DNA of 64,000 bases from Candidatus Hydrogenedentota bacterium (GCA_019637335.1 JAHBVV010000007.1:181210-245209); one strand, 5' to 3'. Positions 12,237 through 21,457 are shown, counted from the first letter of the stretch. Made by a program: numbers and translations. The notes: a model not told the origin generated them from the sequence alone.

Positions 12237-12510
12237 GAAATGTTTGCGATCCTTTGCGCCTTTGGCGCAAGGGACAGCCGGGACGGCTATCCTACATTTG
12301 CGCCTTTCGGCGCTGAACACCGCCGGGACGGCTGTGCCACTTTCGTTTTGAGGTGGTTTTGGTGAGGGGCAGGGGAATTTTTTGAAGGTGAGCTCACGTT
12401 GCCGCGGACAGGAATGTCCGCGATCCTGCTGCGCCTTTGGCGCGGTGGACAGCCGGGACGGCTATCCTACATTTGCCGTGGACAGGGGTGTCCGCGATGC
12501 TTTGCGCCAG
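12237..12510. repeat. Composite intergenic palindrome repeat, copy A
   Basis: This holds the module order seen again at 41262-41500 and 63659-64000. Short GCGCCTTTGGCGC-type hairpins occur with GGACAGCCGGGACGGCTATC and CGCCGGGACGGCTGTGCCAC. A G-rich link follows (GAGGTGGTTTTGGTGAGG), then a repeated GCGGACAGGAATGTCCGC hairpin. The rest of 11949-12577 shows no gene. Confidence 0.8.
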
Positions 12511-12577
12511 GCGGCGTTCCCGCTCGCTGCATCAGGCGGCTAACGTGTTGCCCTGTTTTTCTACGCGCGCCGGGACT

Positions 12578-13459
12578 TCAGCTGCCCGCCGCGCGGTCGG
12601 TGGCGTATTCGCGGATGCGCACGACCCATACCGACGCCGCGAGAAACGCGGCGGAAATCGCGATCAGCGCGAGCGCCGCCTTGCCCGCGCCCACGTAGTA
12701 CACCTGCCGGCGAAATGTGGTGAGTTCCTCGCGCGCCGCCTCTGTGGTGGCCTGTACGGCCGCGGGCAGGAGCTCGTTGGTGTATTTGAGGATAGTCAGG
12801 AAATCGACGATGCCCGGCACGGTAACGGCGATGCGCTGCCAGCCGTAGAGGACGAGCACGCCGATGATGATGGGGCGGCGCGTTACCGCGCCAAGGAAAA
12901 GGGCGAAAGCGCCATTCGCGGCGAGCGCCATGAACATGGCGAATTCGTTGGCCGCCAGGCGCCCGAGGCCGTCGGAATCGAACGCGAGATCCGGCAGCGC
13001 GGTGGACGCGGCGAAGGTCAGGAAAAGTGAAGATCCGAGAATGGCGCCACTGACCAGCAGATACGCCGCGTAGCGCCCCAGCACCCACGCGGAGCGGGGC
13101 ATCGGGCGCGTGAGCATGAGCGGAATGGTGCGCCCTTCCACGTCCTCGCCCACGATCATCGTCGCGAAGAAGAGCGCCAGCAGCGGGGCGAGCACGCCCA
13201 CGTGCGCTTCGCGGGCGAGGCGCGTAAAGACGTCGAGGCCGGAATCCCCGGCGTGGTTGGAGGAAAGGAAGGCCATCGCGAGCGGGATAAGCACGGGCAG
13301 CATGGCGATTGCGGCGGCGAGGATCACGCGCTGGCGCCGCAGCATAAGCATGAGGCTCTGTCCGAAGGAGGCGCGGAGACACTGGTTGTAGTGGGACATC
13401 GGCCCGGCGGCGCGCGCGGGCGCTGGGAGGATGCTGATCTTTTCCGCGGTCTGGCTCAC
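12578..13459 (-). CDS. ABC-2 type transporter permease
   Basis: The product is 293 aa, starting at GTG with AAGGAG about 9 bases upstream overlapping the previous stop region; an internal ATG at residue 21 lacks such a site. About six hydrophobic segments are visible, including VILAAAIAMLPVLIPLAMAF, VLAPLLALFFATMIVG and ALALIAISAAFLAASVWVV. The loop VGEDVEGRTIPLMLTRPMPR matches the signature after helix 2 of ABC-2 permeases (E..GT...LL..P..R). It is the last gene of the operon, 13 bases after its ATPase, with which it presumably forms an exporter or membrane-remodelling complex. Substrate unknown. Confidence 0.8.
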   Translation of the reverse strand: MSQTAEKISILPAPARAAGPMSHYNQCLRASFGQSLMLMLRRQRVILAAAIAMLPVLIPLAMAFLSSNHAGDSGLDVFTRLAREAHVGVLAPLLALFFATMIVGEDVEGRTIPLMLTRPMPRSAWVLGRYAAYLLVSGAILGSSLFLTFAASTALPDLAFDSDGLGRLAANEFAMFMALAANGAFALFLGAVTRRPIIIGVLVLYGWQRIAVTVPGIVDFLTILKYTNELLPAAVQATTEAAREELTTFRRQVYYVGAGKAALALIAISAAFLAASVWVVRIREYATDRAAGS

Positions 13460-13472
13460 GGCCGCCCTCTCC

Positions 13473-14390
13473 TTACTTCACCAGATAGTCGAAGACCGCC
13501 TGGAGGTTGTCGTCGGCGCACTGGATGCGGTGTATTTCAATTTCCGGGGTGAGCGCCACCTCGTTGATGCGCGCGTAGCATGCGCCCGGATCGCGGGTCT
13601 TGATGACGAGCCGGTGTTCTTCAAAATCCAGGTGGAGCACGCCCGGATCATGGAGAAAATGCGCGGCCAGCGCGCGGGGCGCGTTGCAGTCCACATGAAT
13701 GGTGTGCGGGTGCCGGTCGATCAGGGAGCGGATCTCGCGCACCCGCCCGTGCGCCATGACGCTGCCCTGGAAAAGTAACACCACGTGATCGGTCACGCGC
13801 TCCACCTCGTAGAGGATGTGGCTGGAGACGATGACCGAATAGCCGTTGTCGCCCAGCTCCCGGATCAGCGAGAACATCTCCTCGCGGCCCTGGGGATCCA
13901 GCCCGGCCATGGGCTCGTCGAGAAACAGCAGGTCGGGGTCCGCCGCAATCGCCTGCGCGATCTTGATGCGCTGGCGCATCCCCTTGCTGTACTCCTCGAT
14001 GGGGTCGTCCATGCGATCCGTCATGCGCACGCGATCGCAGGCCTGTTCCGCCGCTTTTTCCGCCGCCGCCGCCGTCATGCCCCAGTACCGGTTGAGCCAG
14101 TAGACGTATTCGAAGCCCGTCATGTTGTCGTGGAAGGTGTCCAGCTCGGGGCAGTAGCCTATCCGCCGCAGGACGGGCAGGTTGTTGCGCGGGGACTGGC
14201 CAAACACCGTCAGGCTGCCTCGGGAGGGGCGGTAGAGCCCGAGCGCCAGCTTGATGAAGGTGCTCTTGCCCGCGCCGTTCGCGCCGAGGAGCCCGGTGAC
14301 GCCGGATTCGATCTCCAGGTTGATGTCGTTGAGCGCGACGACTTCGCCGAACCATTTCGAGAGCCCGCGGGCGGCGATCACGGTACCCAT
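13473..14390 (-). CDS. ABC transporter ATP-binding protein
   Basis: The product is 305 aa. Walker A is GANGAGKST, the Q-loop region is IGYCPELDTF, the signature is YSKGMRQRIKIA, Walker B is DLLFLDEP and the switch His is in VSSHIL. About 80 C-terminal residues after the ATPase core form a regulatory domain typical of the drug/lipid exporter (DrrA/CcmA-like) class. The start codon shares one base with the stop of the upstream permease (TGATG), indicating coupled translation. It pairs with the permease directly downstream, or both ATPases serve a heteromeric complex with both permeases. Confidence 0.9.
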   Translation of the reverse strand: MGTVIAARGLSKWFGEVVALNDINLEIESGVTGLLGANGAGKSTFIKLALGLYRPSRGSLTVFGQSPRNNLPVLRRIGYCPELDTFHDNMTGFEYVYWLNRYWGMTAAAAEKAAEQACDRVRMTDRMDDPIEEYSKGMRQRIKIAQAIAADPDLLFLDEPMAGLDPQGREEMFSLIRELGDNGYSVIVSSHILYEVERVTDHVVLLFQGSVMAHGRVREIRSLIDRHPHTIHVDCNAPRALAAHFLHDPGVLHLDFEEHRLVIKTRDPGACYARINEVALTPEIEIHRIQCADDNLQAVFDYLVK

Positions 14391-15262
14391 CAGGCGCACT
14401 CCGCGCGGCGCACGCGCCGGAAAACGATATAGACGCAGAGCAGGCATACGGCCGCGATGTACAGCAGCGGCCACCGCCAGTGCATGGTGAAGAAGAGCTC
14501 CTGCTGGTGGAATATGGCCTGGCCCACGCGGTTGACGGCCATCGGGAAGGAAACGATCAGGTAGTTCGGGTCGCGCAGGAAGCCGGCCAGCAGGGTCCCG
14601 AGCGCGCCGTTCGCGACGGCGAGCATGAACACGGCGATCGCGGCGTAGTTCTGGCTCTGGAGCAGCGCCGAGCAGGCGAGCACGCTGAGGGCGGAGGGCA
14701 ATACGATAACCAGCGAGAAGACGAAGATTTGCAGCGGCCACCAGAAGGTGGTGGAGAGCGTGTCCCAGCCGGGCGCGAGGAGGTTGTGCAGGGCGACCAG
14801 CGCGGTGGCCGGCGCGGCGGTGAATGCGAGCCCGATAAGCACGAGCGTCAGCACCTTGCCCAGGGCGTAATCCCGCCAGGTGATCGGCTTGGAGAAGTAC
14901 ACTTCCATGAGGTTATTCCGGAAGTCGTTGCAGATCATGCCGGCGCCCGCGTAGAGGCAGGCCAGGAGCACCAGCGGCCCCTGGAGGCGCAGGTAGTCGA
15001 AAAAGCTCTGCTCCTTCACCACCAGGAAGGCGACCTGCTGCAACGGGGCCGCAAGCGGGTGATTGGGATCCTGCATGATCACGTCGTAGGCGGTGATCTG
15101 GAAGAGCCGCAGCAGGGTGTGCATGAAGGCCGCGAAGCACAGCAGCAGGAAAATCTTCGACTTGATGAGGATGCGGATTTCCTGCTCCACAATGAGCATC
15201 CAGCGTGCGTAACGGCGGAAGGCGCCGTCGTAATGCCGGTAAGTGCGGGCGTAGACGGGCAT
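14390..15262 (-). CDS. ABC-2 type transporter permease
   Basis: The product is 290 aa with about six membrane segments, for example IFLLLCFAAFMHTLLRLF, VLTLVLIGLAFTAAPATALV and PLLYIAAVCLLCVYIVF. MICNDFRNNLMEVYFSKPITW is the ABC-2 loop (ND....L..Y.S.P..W). The N-terminus YARTYRHYDG followed by a basic stretch is common in such permeases from PVC-like bacteria. The ATG directly abuts the stop of the upstream ATPase and its stop overlaps the next ATPase start, so it sits between two ATPase genes in a tightly coupled set. Inner-membrane location; cargo unknown. Confidence 0.8.
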   Translation of the reverse strand: MPVYARTYRHYDGAFRRYARWMLIVEQEIRILIKSKIFLLLCFAAFMHTLLRLFQITAYDVIMQDPNHPLAAPLQQVAFLVVKEQSFFDYLRLQGPLVLLACLYAGAGMICNDFRNNLMEVYFSKPITWRDYALGKVLTLVLIGLAFTAAPATALVALHNLLAPGWDTLSTTFWWPLQIFVFSLVIVLPSALSVLACSALLQSQNYAAIAVFMLAVANGALGTLLAGFLRDPNYLIVSFPMAVNRVGQAIFHQQELFFTMHWRWPLLYIAAVCLLCVYIVFRRVRRAECA

Positions 15263-16201
15263 CTAGGCGGCATCCTCGCCGTTCGCGGGCGCTTGCATGG
15301 CCTTCATGAAGACCTCGGCCAGGCTGCTGCGGGCCGGTTCCAGGCCTCGCAGCTGGGCGCCGGCGTCCCGCGCGCAGCGGAACAGGAGATCGGCCTTTTC
15401 GCCGGGGGGCAGCTCCACGAGGAGGCGTCCGTCGCGCTCCGCCACGCGGCGCACGCCGCAGGCCTCCAGGGCGCGAAAGAAAGCCTCCCGCTCGCCGTGC
15501 GCCTGAACTTCATACTGGCCCTCGCGCGGCGCGGTCAGGTCCGCGATTGTGCCCTCCTCCACGATGCGCCCGCGCTGGATCATGATGACGCGCTCGCACA
15601 CGTGCTGCACGTCGGGCATCAGGTGCGACGAGAGCAACACCGTCACCTTCCGAGTCTTCCCGATGTCCGCGATCAGCCGCAGCATCTCCTCGCGTCCGTC
15701 CGGGTCCAGGCCGTTGGTCGGCTCGTCGAGGAGGAGGAGGCGCGGGTCGTGAATCAGGGCCTGGGCCAGCTTCACGCGCTGGAGCATGCCCGTCGAATAG
15801 GTTTCCATCTTCCGGTAACGGTTCTCGCCGAGTCCGGCGTAGTTGAGCACCTCGTGCGTGCGCTCCATCGCATCCACGCGGCTCATGCCGAAGAGGCGTC
15901 CGACGTAGGTGAGGAAAGAGACCGCGCTTACCTGCGGGCTGACGACCTCGCGCTCGGGCATGTAGCCCAGTTCCTGGCGCACGCGAAGGGCTCCCCCGGG
16001 CATCGGATGCCCCATCATCGTCACTGTGCCGCTCGTCGCGCGATTGAAGCCGAGGAGCGTCTTCATCAACGTGCTCTTGCCGGCGCCGTTCGGGCCGAGC
16101 AGTCCCACGGCGGATCCCTCTTCGATGGCGCAGCTCACGCCGTCCAGCGCCTTCAGCGGCCCGTAGCGGACGCACAGGTTTTCGATTTCAATGAGCGACA
16201 T
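15263..16201 (-). CDS. ABC transporter ATP-binding protein
   Basis: The product is 312 aa. Walker A is GPNGAGKST near residues 36-44, the signature is YSTGMLQRVKLAQAL (a divergent LSGGQ), Walker B is LLLLDEP, the D-loop is NGLDPDG and the switch His is in LSSHLMP. A C-terminal domain of about 90 residues follows, as in ABC-2 family exporters. It is upstream of, and adjacent to, its permease. The two ATPases of this operon differ enough to be separate units rather than a recent duplication. The ribosome site (GCGGAAA) is weak, which is consistent with read-through from the preceding gene 54 bases away. Confidence 0.9.
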   Translation of the reverse strand: MSLIEIENLCVRYGPLKALDGVSCAIEEGSAVGLLGPNGAGKSTLMKTLLGFNRATSGTVTMMGHPMPGGALRVRQELGYMPEREVVSPQVSAVSFLTYVGRLFGMSRVDAMERTHEVLNYAGLGENRYRKMETYSTGMLQRVKLAQALIHDPRLLLLDEPTNGLDPDGREEMLRLIADIGKTRKVTVLLSSHLMPDVQHVCERVIMIQRGRIVEEGTIADLTAPREGQYEVQAHGEREAFFRALEACGVRRVAERDGRLLVELPPGEKADLLFRCARDAGAQLRGLEPARSSLAEVFMKAMQAPANGEDAA

Positions 16202-16255
16202 AGGGTTTCCGCTTACGTTGGGGCGGCGCCCACCGGCGCCCCCGAAAGGCCCGCG

Positions 16256-19243
16256 TCAGTTGGCGTACAATTCCACCAGGACCTCCGGCTCCTCGCCGTT
16301 GATCTCAAAATCCTGCATGCCGCGCCAGCGGAACGTGCCGGTGCGCTCCAGTTCATAATAGTCCACGCGCCACGGGCCGATCGAGACATCGGGTATGGTC
16401 ACGGACTGGCCGGCCATCGTATAGTGTTCGCCGGGGATGGCGCCCGCGTCGATGCCCTCGCCGATGAGCGGTGGCGTCGCGCCGGGATTCAGCACGACGC
16501 GCGCGCCGATATTCTCCAGGCCGGACGGGATCAGGGGATTGCCGCCCGGCCGGTACACATTGACGGTGACCGTGATGCCCTCGAACTCGCCGAAGTTCTG
16601 GTAGGTGACGGATCCGCTCCAGATGGTCACGGGATAGCCCTGGCCGGCGATGGCGTCCAGGTTCAGGCCCAGGCTGGGGTTCGAGGCGAAGGCCTGGAAC
16701 TTGCCCTCCGGAATATTGCGGATTTCGTAGGCGCCGTTTTCATCCGAGCTGGCGGTGTAGGGCTGGCCGTGCGCGATTACCGTGACCACCCAGCCGGAAG
16801 CGGGCCGGCCGTTGTCGAATACGTAGCCCTCCAGCGAACCGCCCGGCCCCATGACGATCTCCACGCCGGTGGCGCTGTCTTCGGCCTCCAGGTAGATCGC
16901 GGGACTCATCGCCTGGGGGTAGGCCGGGTGCCGCGCCACGACAAAGTACGTGCCCTCGGCCAGGCGCTCAAACTCGAAAGCGCCATCCTCCGCGACCTGC
17001 GTGGACTGGCCGCCGCCGTCCTGCGCGAAGAGCGTCAGCGCCTGGGACGCGGACCCCGCCTCGACCAGGAAGACGGTCGCGCCCTGCGGGCTCTGGCCGT
17101 CCGCCGTGCGCACAAAGCCCTCGATGCGGCTGCCCTCCTCGCTGAGGATCAGGTCGATGTCGTCGAGCACGTCGCCGGGCAGGAGATTGATTTCCCGGCG
17201 CGCCGGCGCGTGCGGCTCGGCCCGCGCTTCGAGCTGCCACGCGCCCGCCGCCAGGGTCAACTCATAGCGGCCCTGCGGGTCGTCGAATTCCTGCCCGGGC
17301 TGATCCGACTCGGCCTCGCTGAGCATGGAGAAGAAGTTTCTTCCGGACTCTCCATCCTCCGCGCCGCCCAGGCGCATCGCCCCGACCCGATAGCCATTTT
17401 CCGGCGCCTGCCGCGTGGCGCGCGCAATCACGCGCCCGCGGACCACAGCCGCGGCCTCCAGCACGATACGGTTGGGCTCGTCGAGCAGGACCTTGCCGAG
17501 GGTCTTGCGGCTGAAGCCGGCCTTGTCGGCCGAAAGCGTGTACGTGCCAATCTCGACCCCGTCGAATTCAAAATCGCCGCCGGAGGCGGTTTCGGTTTCG
17601 CGCCCGACCCCCTGGAGGCTCTCCGTGCCCAAGCCCGAAAGGACCACGCGCGCGCCCTCCACGGCCCGCCCGGCAGCGTCTTCGACGGTTCCATAGACCT
17701 TGTAGCGTCCGGACGCGATGTTCTCCAGGACAACGCGGAAATTCTTCACGTCGTGGTAGCCGTTGGCGTAGAGCGGTGTCCCCTGGATGGCGTACTTGAA
17801 GCCCTGTTTATGGGCCATCACCTGGTAGTTGCCCGCGGGAAGCTCCGCCAGCGTGAAGAAGCCGCCTTCGTCGCTGCGCTCCTCGCGCATGGCCTGCGCC
17901 GATTCCATCGGGGACATCAGCTGGCGGTAGCTCGGGATGCACACCAGCTGCGCATCCGGAACGCCGCGGCCCTTGCTGTCCACGACCTGGCCGAACACGT
18001 CCGACCCGGTGAACATGGTGATGTCGACCCGCACTTCCTTGTTGCGCGGGGTGATGATGAAGGGATTGGCAAGTTGTGGCGCGTTCTTGTCCGCCGTCGC
18101 GTAGAGCCGCCACTCCTCGTTCAGCGGCACACCCACCAATTCGTAGTAGCCGTCTTCCCGGGAGGAATGGCCTGTGAGCGGGGGAGCGCGGCGCACCATC
18201 GCCGTGAGCGCCTGCGTGAGCACGCTTTCGGAAGTGACCAGCATGACCGTGGAGGAAACCGGCTCGTTGTCCGGCGTCGTCACGTAGCCCCACACCACCC
18301 CGCCTTTGTCGAGCTTGAAGTCGATGTTGGCGACCTGCTGATCGGGCGCCGTGATCTGCGTCTTTCGAAACGGGAGCACCCGCGTAACGCGGTAGGGGGT
18401 GCGCTCGATGTCCGCGATAACACTGTAGGCGCCTGGACTGAGGCCGCCGACGGTGTAGGTCCCGTCTTCCGCAGTTTCCGCGGCCTGGGTCCAGTGTTCC
18501 TCCTCGAAGGTGGCCCGGACCGTGATGCCTTCGATGCCGCGCCCGTCCTGGCTGTCGGTAACGCGGCCCGACACGGTCGCCCCGGTCTCGAGGGCGATGT
18601 CGACCTTCCATTCCGGGTTCGATTCCCCCACATAGCGCTTTTCCACCGTCTGGCGGAGGTGCGCGCGCGGGCGTACGGTGATCTGGTACTCGCCCGGCGC
18701 GGTAATCGGCACGCGGAACCGCCCATCCGGCCCGGACTGGCCCGAAGCGTCGGCCCAGATCTGGCGCCGCCGGTCGATGGTGGCCGCGATGGCGTCGGCG
18801 TCCCCCGACTGCGCCGCTTCCCTATCGCGGGCGTTGAATTCCGCCTCCTCGGCGGGTGTCGGGACCCGGCTGGCGAGCAGGTGCACACCGGCGATGGGCT
18901 CCCGCGTCCGCGCGTCGGTCACGGCGCCGGTGATCAGGAAGGCCGCGCCGGGCTCCGTATCGCCGGGGGTTGCGGTTTCGGCGGGCGCGGCGGTGAACGT
19001 GGCCTCTGTTCCGGAAGGGGTCTCCGTCCGCCCGCGCCCGCGCCCGGGCCCGAAGCCGGGCATGGGCCCGTAGTCGCGGCGCGCGGCGGGGCGTTCCTCA
19101 TAGGAGAAGGTGGAGACGGGCGGGAGCGGCTCCCGGCCGGCCGTAATGAGAATGGCGATGCCGGCGAGGACGGCCAGGGCGAACGCAATGAGCAATACGG
19201 TTGGAAGCGCGGTGGATTGCCCTTTGCCCCTGCGACGTCTCAT
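16256..19243 (-). CDS. Membrane-anchored carboxypeptidase-regulatory-like repeat protein
   Basis: The product is 995 aa. A basic start (MRRRRGKGQ) and a single helix at residues 12-34 anchor the rest outside the cytoplasmic membrane. A Gly/Pro/Arg-rich linker follows. From about residue 100 to 960 there are roughly nine beta-sandwich repeats of the CarboxypepD_reg / Cna_B type, recognisable by GxVxDxxGRxxxGAxVxxxxxG...TxxDGxYxxxxLxxGxYxVxAxxxG (for example GAVTDARTREPIAGVHLLAS and ETAEDGTYTVGGLSPGAYSV). No peptidase catalytic domain is visible. It lies between the anti-sigma-like gene and the ABC genes of one operon. It may sense or bind envelope polymer and is a plausible target of the sigma system. 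Function beyond the fold is not known. Confidence 0.75.
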   Translation of the reverse strand: MRRRRGKGQSTALPTVLLIAFALAVLAGIAILITAGREPLPPVSTFSYEERPAARRDYGPMPGFGPGRGRGRTETPSGTEATFTAAPAETATPGDTEPGAAFLITGAVTDARTREPIAGVHLLASRVPTPAEEAEFNARDREAAQSGDADAIAATIDRRRQIWADASGQSGPDGRFRVPITAPGEYQITVRPRAHLRQTVEKRYVGESNPEWKVDIALETGATVSGRVTDSQDGRGIEGITVRATFEEEHWTQAAETAEDGTYTVGGLSPGAYSVIADIERTPYRVTRVLPFRKTQITAPDQQVANIDFKLDKGGVVWGYVTTPDNEPVSSTVMLVTSESVLTQALTAMVRRAPPLTGHSSREDGYYELVGVPLNEEWRLYATADKNAPQLANPFIITPRNKEVRVDITMFTGSDVFGQVVDSKGRGVPDAQLVCIPSYRQLMSPMESAQAMREERSDEGGFFTLAELPAGNYQVMAHKQGFKYAIQGTPLYANGYHDVKNFRVVLENIASGRYKVYGTVEDAAGRAVEGARVVLSGLGTESLQGVGRETETASGGDFEFDGVEIGTYTLSADKAGFSRKTLGKVLLDEPNRIVLEAAAVVRGRVIARATRQAPENGYRVGAMRLGGAEDGESGRNFFSMLSEAESDQPGQEFDDPQGRYELTLAAGAWQLEARAEPHAPARREINLLPGDVLDDIDLILSEEGSRIEGFVRTADGQSPQGATVFLVEAGSASQALTLFAQDGGGQSTQVAEDGAFEFERLAEGTYFVVARHPAYPQAMSPAIYLEAEDSATGVEIVMGPGGSLEGYVFDNGRPASGWVVTVIAHGQPYTASSDENGAYEIRNIPEGKFQAFASNPSLGLNLDAIAGQGYPVTIWSGSVTYQNFGEFEGITVTVNVYRPGGNPLIPSGLENIGARVVLNPGATPPLIGEGIDAGAIPGEHYTMAGQSVTIPDVSIGPWRVDYYELERTGTFRWRGMQDFEINGEEPEVLVELYAN

Positions 19244-19310
19244 CTAGCCACTGCCTTTCGTGTGCAAGAAGACCTGCTGCTCGCGGCATCCCGCATAAGA
19301 CCGAGCCGCT

Positions 19311-19790
19311 CTATCGCGTGCGGAGAAAGCGGCCGGAGATCGGTTCACCCGTGCGCAGCGGGTGAACGCGAATGGACCGCAACAGGGGCTGCACGCCCAC
19401 CCAGACCGTGATGGCGCCCAGCAACAGGGCCAGCGCAAGAAAATTGGCGTCCGCCGTCACGGGCCAGGGGCGCTGGAGCGCCGTGGAATAGTAATCGGAG
19501 TAGTAATCGAGCCGGCCGAGCCCGCCGGAGATTCCGTGCGCCAGCAACAAGTGAAAATTGGTGAACGCGACGATGGTGACCGCCACCGCCACGACCGCGA
19601 CGCCGGCCACGAGACCGCCGATCAGGGCGTTGCGGAACCGGGCGCGTTCGCGCTCGGCGAGCGCGGACCACTCCACCCGCCCGACAATCCGCGCGTGCAT
19701 TCCCGCGGGCGCCGGAAGGAGCGGCTCGTCGCGAAGGGCGCTCTCAATGAGGGCGTCCAGCTCGGCGAGGCTGGGCAGGCGGTCAGCCAT
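19311..19790 (-). CDS. Putative anti-sigma factor, membrane protein
   Basis: The product is 159 aa. It overlaps the sigma-factor gene by 8 bases, the usual position for a cognate anti-sigma factor. A cytoplasmic N-terminus of about 60 residues (DRLPSLAELDALIESALRDE) precedes a first hydrophobic span (ALIGGLVAGVAVVAVAVTIVAF) and a second one (NFLALALLLGAITVWVGVQ). No zinc-binding His-x3-Cys-x2-Cys motif is present, so it is not a classical ZAS protein. The call rests on position and topology rather than on a recognised domain. Confidence 0.55.
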   Translation of the reverse strand: MADRLPSLAELDALIESALRDEPLLPAPAGMHARIVGRVEWSALAERERARFRNALIGGLVAGVAVVAVAVTIVAFTNFHLLLAHGISGGLGRLDYYSDYYSTALQRPWPVTADANFLALALLLGAITVWVGVQPLLRSIRVHPLRTGEPISGRFLRTR

Positions 19791-20397
19791 CCGAAAACAA
19801 CTCCTTTTCCACGACCTGTCGCAATTGCTTTCGCGCCCGAAACATCCAGGTCTTCAGGGTGCCCATGGGGATGTCGAGGGCCGCCGCGATCTCGTCGTAG
19901 GAGATCCCCTTCAAATAGTACAAGGTCACGATTTCGGCGTAACGGCCGGAGAGGAGGGTGACGCAACGGCGGATGTTCTCGGGCAGGTCCGAGGCCTCCG
20001 GCGGCTCCACGGCCGACTGGTTCACGTGCGCGGGGGTCAACTCGACCTCGCCGCGGCGCTTTCGGCGCCCGATCTCCGTCAGGCAGACGCTGCACGTCAC
20101 GCGGTAAAGCCAGGTGCTGAAACTGCTGTCGCCGCGGAAGCCCTTCAACAGGCGAAAGGCCTTGAGAAAGGCCTCCTGCGCCATGTCCTCCGCCAGCACC
20201 GGATCCCGCATGAAGCGGAGCGCCAGGTTGTAGGTCATCTGCTGATGGCGGCGCACCAGTTCGGAAAAGGCCTCCGTGTGTCCCGCGCGCGTTTGCTCGA
20301 CCAGTTCCAAATCGGATACTTCGGCCGGCGCGCAGGTGTCGGGAAGCGCCGCACTGGCTGTTTCCACGCGAAGCGCCATCGGGGCCGAGACATTCAT
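19783..20397 (-). CDS. ECF-type RNA polymerase sigma factor (sigma-70 family, RpoE-like)
   Basis: The product is 204 aa. Region 2 runs from LVRRHQQMTYNLALRFM through DPVLAEDMAQEAFLKAF and FSTWLYRVTCSVCLTE. Region 4 is LSGRYAEIVTLYYLKGISY followed by DEIAAALDIPMGTLKTWMFR, a helix-turn-helix. Regions 1.1 and 3 are absent, as expected for ECF factors. About 30 extra N-terminal residues precede region 2. The ATG overlaps the stop of the upstream DUF4097 gene (ATGA) and its 3' end overlaps the anti-sigma-like gene. It probably directs an envelope-related regulon that includes this operon. Confidence 0.92.
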   Translation of the reverse strand: MNVSAPMALRVETASAALPDTCAPAEVSDLELVEQTRAGHTEAFSELVRRHQQMTYNLALRFMRDPVLAEDMAQEAFLKAFRLLKGFRGDSSFSTWLYRVTCSVCLTEIGRRKRRGEVELTPAHVNQSAVEPPEASDLPENIRRCVTLLSGRYAEIVTLYYLKGISYDEIAAALDIPMGTLKTWMFRARKQLRQVVEKELFSDG

Positions 20398-21308
20398 GGT
20401 GCGTTCCTTACGATGCGGATATCGCCGTTCCGAGAATAGAGCGATACCGGGTTGGAGCCCGAACCCGACCGCCCTTCGAGAGTTCTGCGCTTCGGAAATC
20501 CCGGATCGTATGCGAGATCGATGCCGCAGTAGATTGTCCCGCTGTCGGTCGCGGCACGCAGGGCCAGGTCGCCGGGGTCTGACACCATCAGTTTAATGCC
20601 TCCGTTCTGTGAGGTCAAATCGCAGGACGCGACGTCGGGTGTGAGCAGCACGACCGCCACCTCCCCGTTGGTCGTGCTCGCCTCGAGGTAGCCGCCGGCC
20701 ATGCTGGCGTACACGCTGCCGTTGATCGTCTTCAGCACCGTTTCACCGGGCGCGCCCTTCACGACGATCCGCCCGTTGTTGCTCTCCGCGCGGACCGCTC
20801 CGCCCGGGCCGAGGATTTTGATGTCGGTATTGTTGCCCTGGACAAACAGCGCCCCGCAGCCCTCGTGGATCAATACATTTCCGTTGGCCCCCTCGACGGA
20901 GACATTCGCGTTGCGCGGCACCGTGAGCTGGTAATCGATCCGGAATTCGACCGGGTCCGGGCGCTCACCGCTTTCGGTTTGGATGCGTATGCCGCCGCCG
21001 TCCGCCGTCCCCTGGACCATCGTCTCGGCATATTCGGCCACCTCGGACCGCAGCGCCGCGTCGCCGTAGGCCCGGATCTCGGCGCGAATTTCAAAATCCG
21101 GTTTCTCGTGGGTGCGCACCACAACGGACCCGTCGCTGTGCGCGAGGCGCAGGAAGTTGCCCTCGGGAAAGTGCAGATCGCGCGAAACGTGCAGCAGCGG
21201 CGGCGTGGCCTCTCGGGGCAACACGTCGCACAGGACGCCCATGGTAAAGGCGTGCACGGCTGCGGCGATAGCCGCCGCGGCCAATATGCTGCGCAAGGTC
21301 ATGTTCAT
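20394..21308 (-). CDS. Exported DUF4097-type beta-repeat protein
   Basis: The product is 304 aa. An N-terminal hydrophobic segment (SILAAAAIAAAVHAFTMGVL) serves as signal or anchor. The body shows the DUF4097 right-handed beta pattern in which short strands alternate with Gly/Asn turns: VSVEGANGNVLIHEG, VRAESNNGRIVVKG, VLKTINGSVYASMAGGYLEA, TTNGEVAVVL, TSQNGGIKLMV. Such proteins often neighbour ECF sigma/anti-sigma pairs. Here it is the first gene of the operon, overlapping the sigma gene by four bases. Role likely in the cell envelope; mechanism not known. Confidence 0.75.
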   Translation of the reverse strand: MNMTLRSILAAAAIAAAVHAFTMGVLCDVLPREATPPLLHVSRDLHFPEGNFLRLAHSDGSVVVRTHEKPDFEIRAEIRAYGDAALRSEVAEYAETMVQGTADGGGIRIQTESGERPDPVEFRIDYQLTVPRNANVSVEGANGNVLIHEGCGALFVQGNNTDIKILGPGGAVRAESNNGRIVVKGAPGETVLKTINGSVYASMAGGYLEASTTNGEVAVVLLTPDVASCDLTSQNGGIKLMVSDPGDLALRAATDSGTIYCGIDLAYDPGFPKRRTLEGRSGSGSNPVSLYSRNGDIRIVRNAP

Positions 21309-21457
21309 CGTGGGTCTGGTGCTCTTCTGGCTTGGACCCCGCCGTGCGGTGCGCGGTTTCCACGCGCTACACTACCCCGAAACCGGCTGAAACCGGCGGC
21401 GGCCCGCCCGGTGTCCAAGTTTAGCCGCCCAAATAAACGAAAACGGGGACGCGCCTG

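Noticed and set aside
12399..13030. Plus-strand open frames through the repeat and permease region
   Set aside because: They begin in repeat copy A and continue antisense to the permease; the sequence is low-complexity Arg/Glu-rich.
14480..19411. A 1643-codon open frame on the plus strand
   Set aside because: It runs antisense through several clear ABC, regulatory-repeat and permease genes; composition is Arg/His/Gln-rich with no domains. GC-rich third positions of the real genes remove stops.
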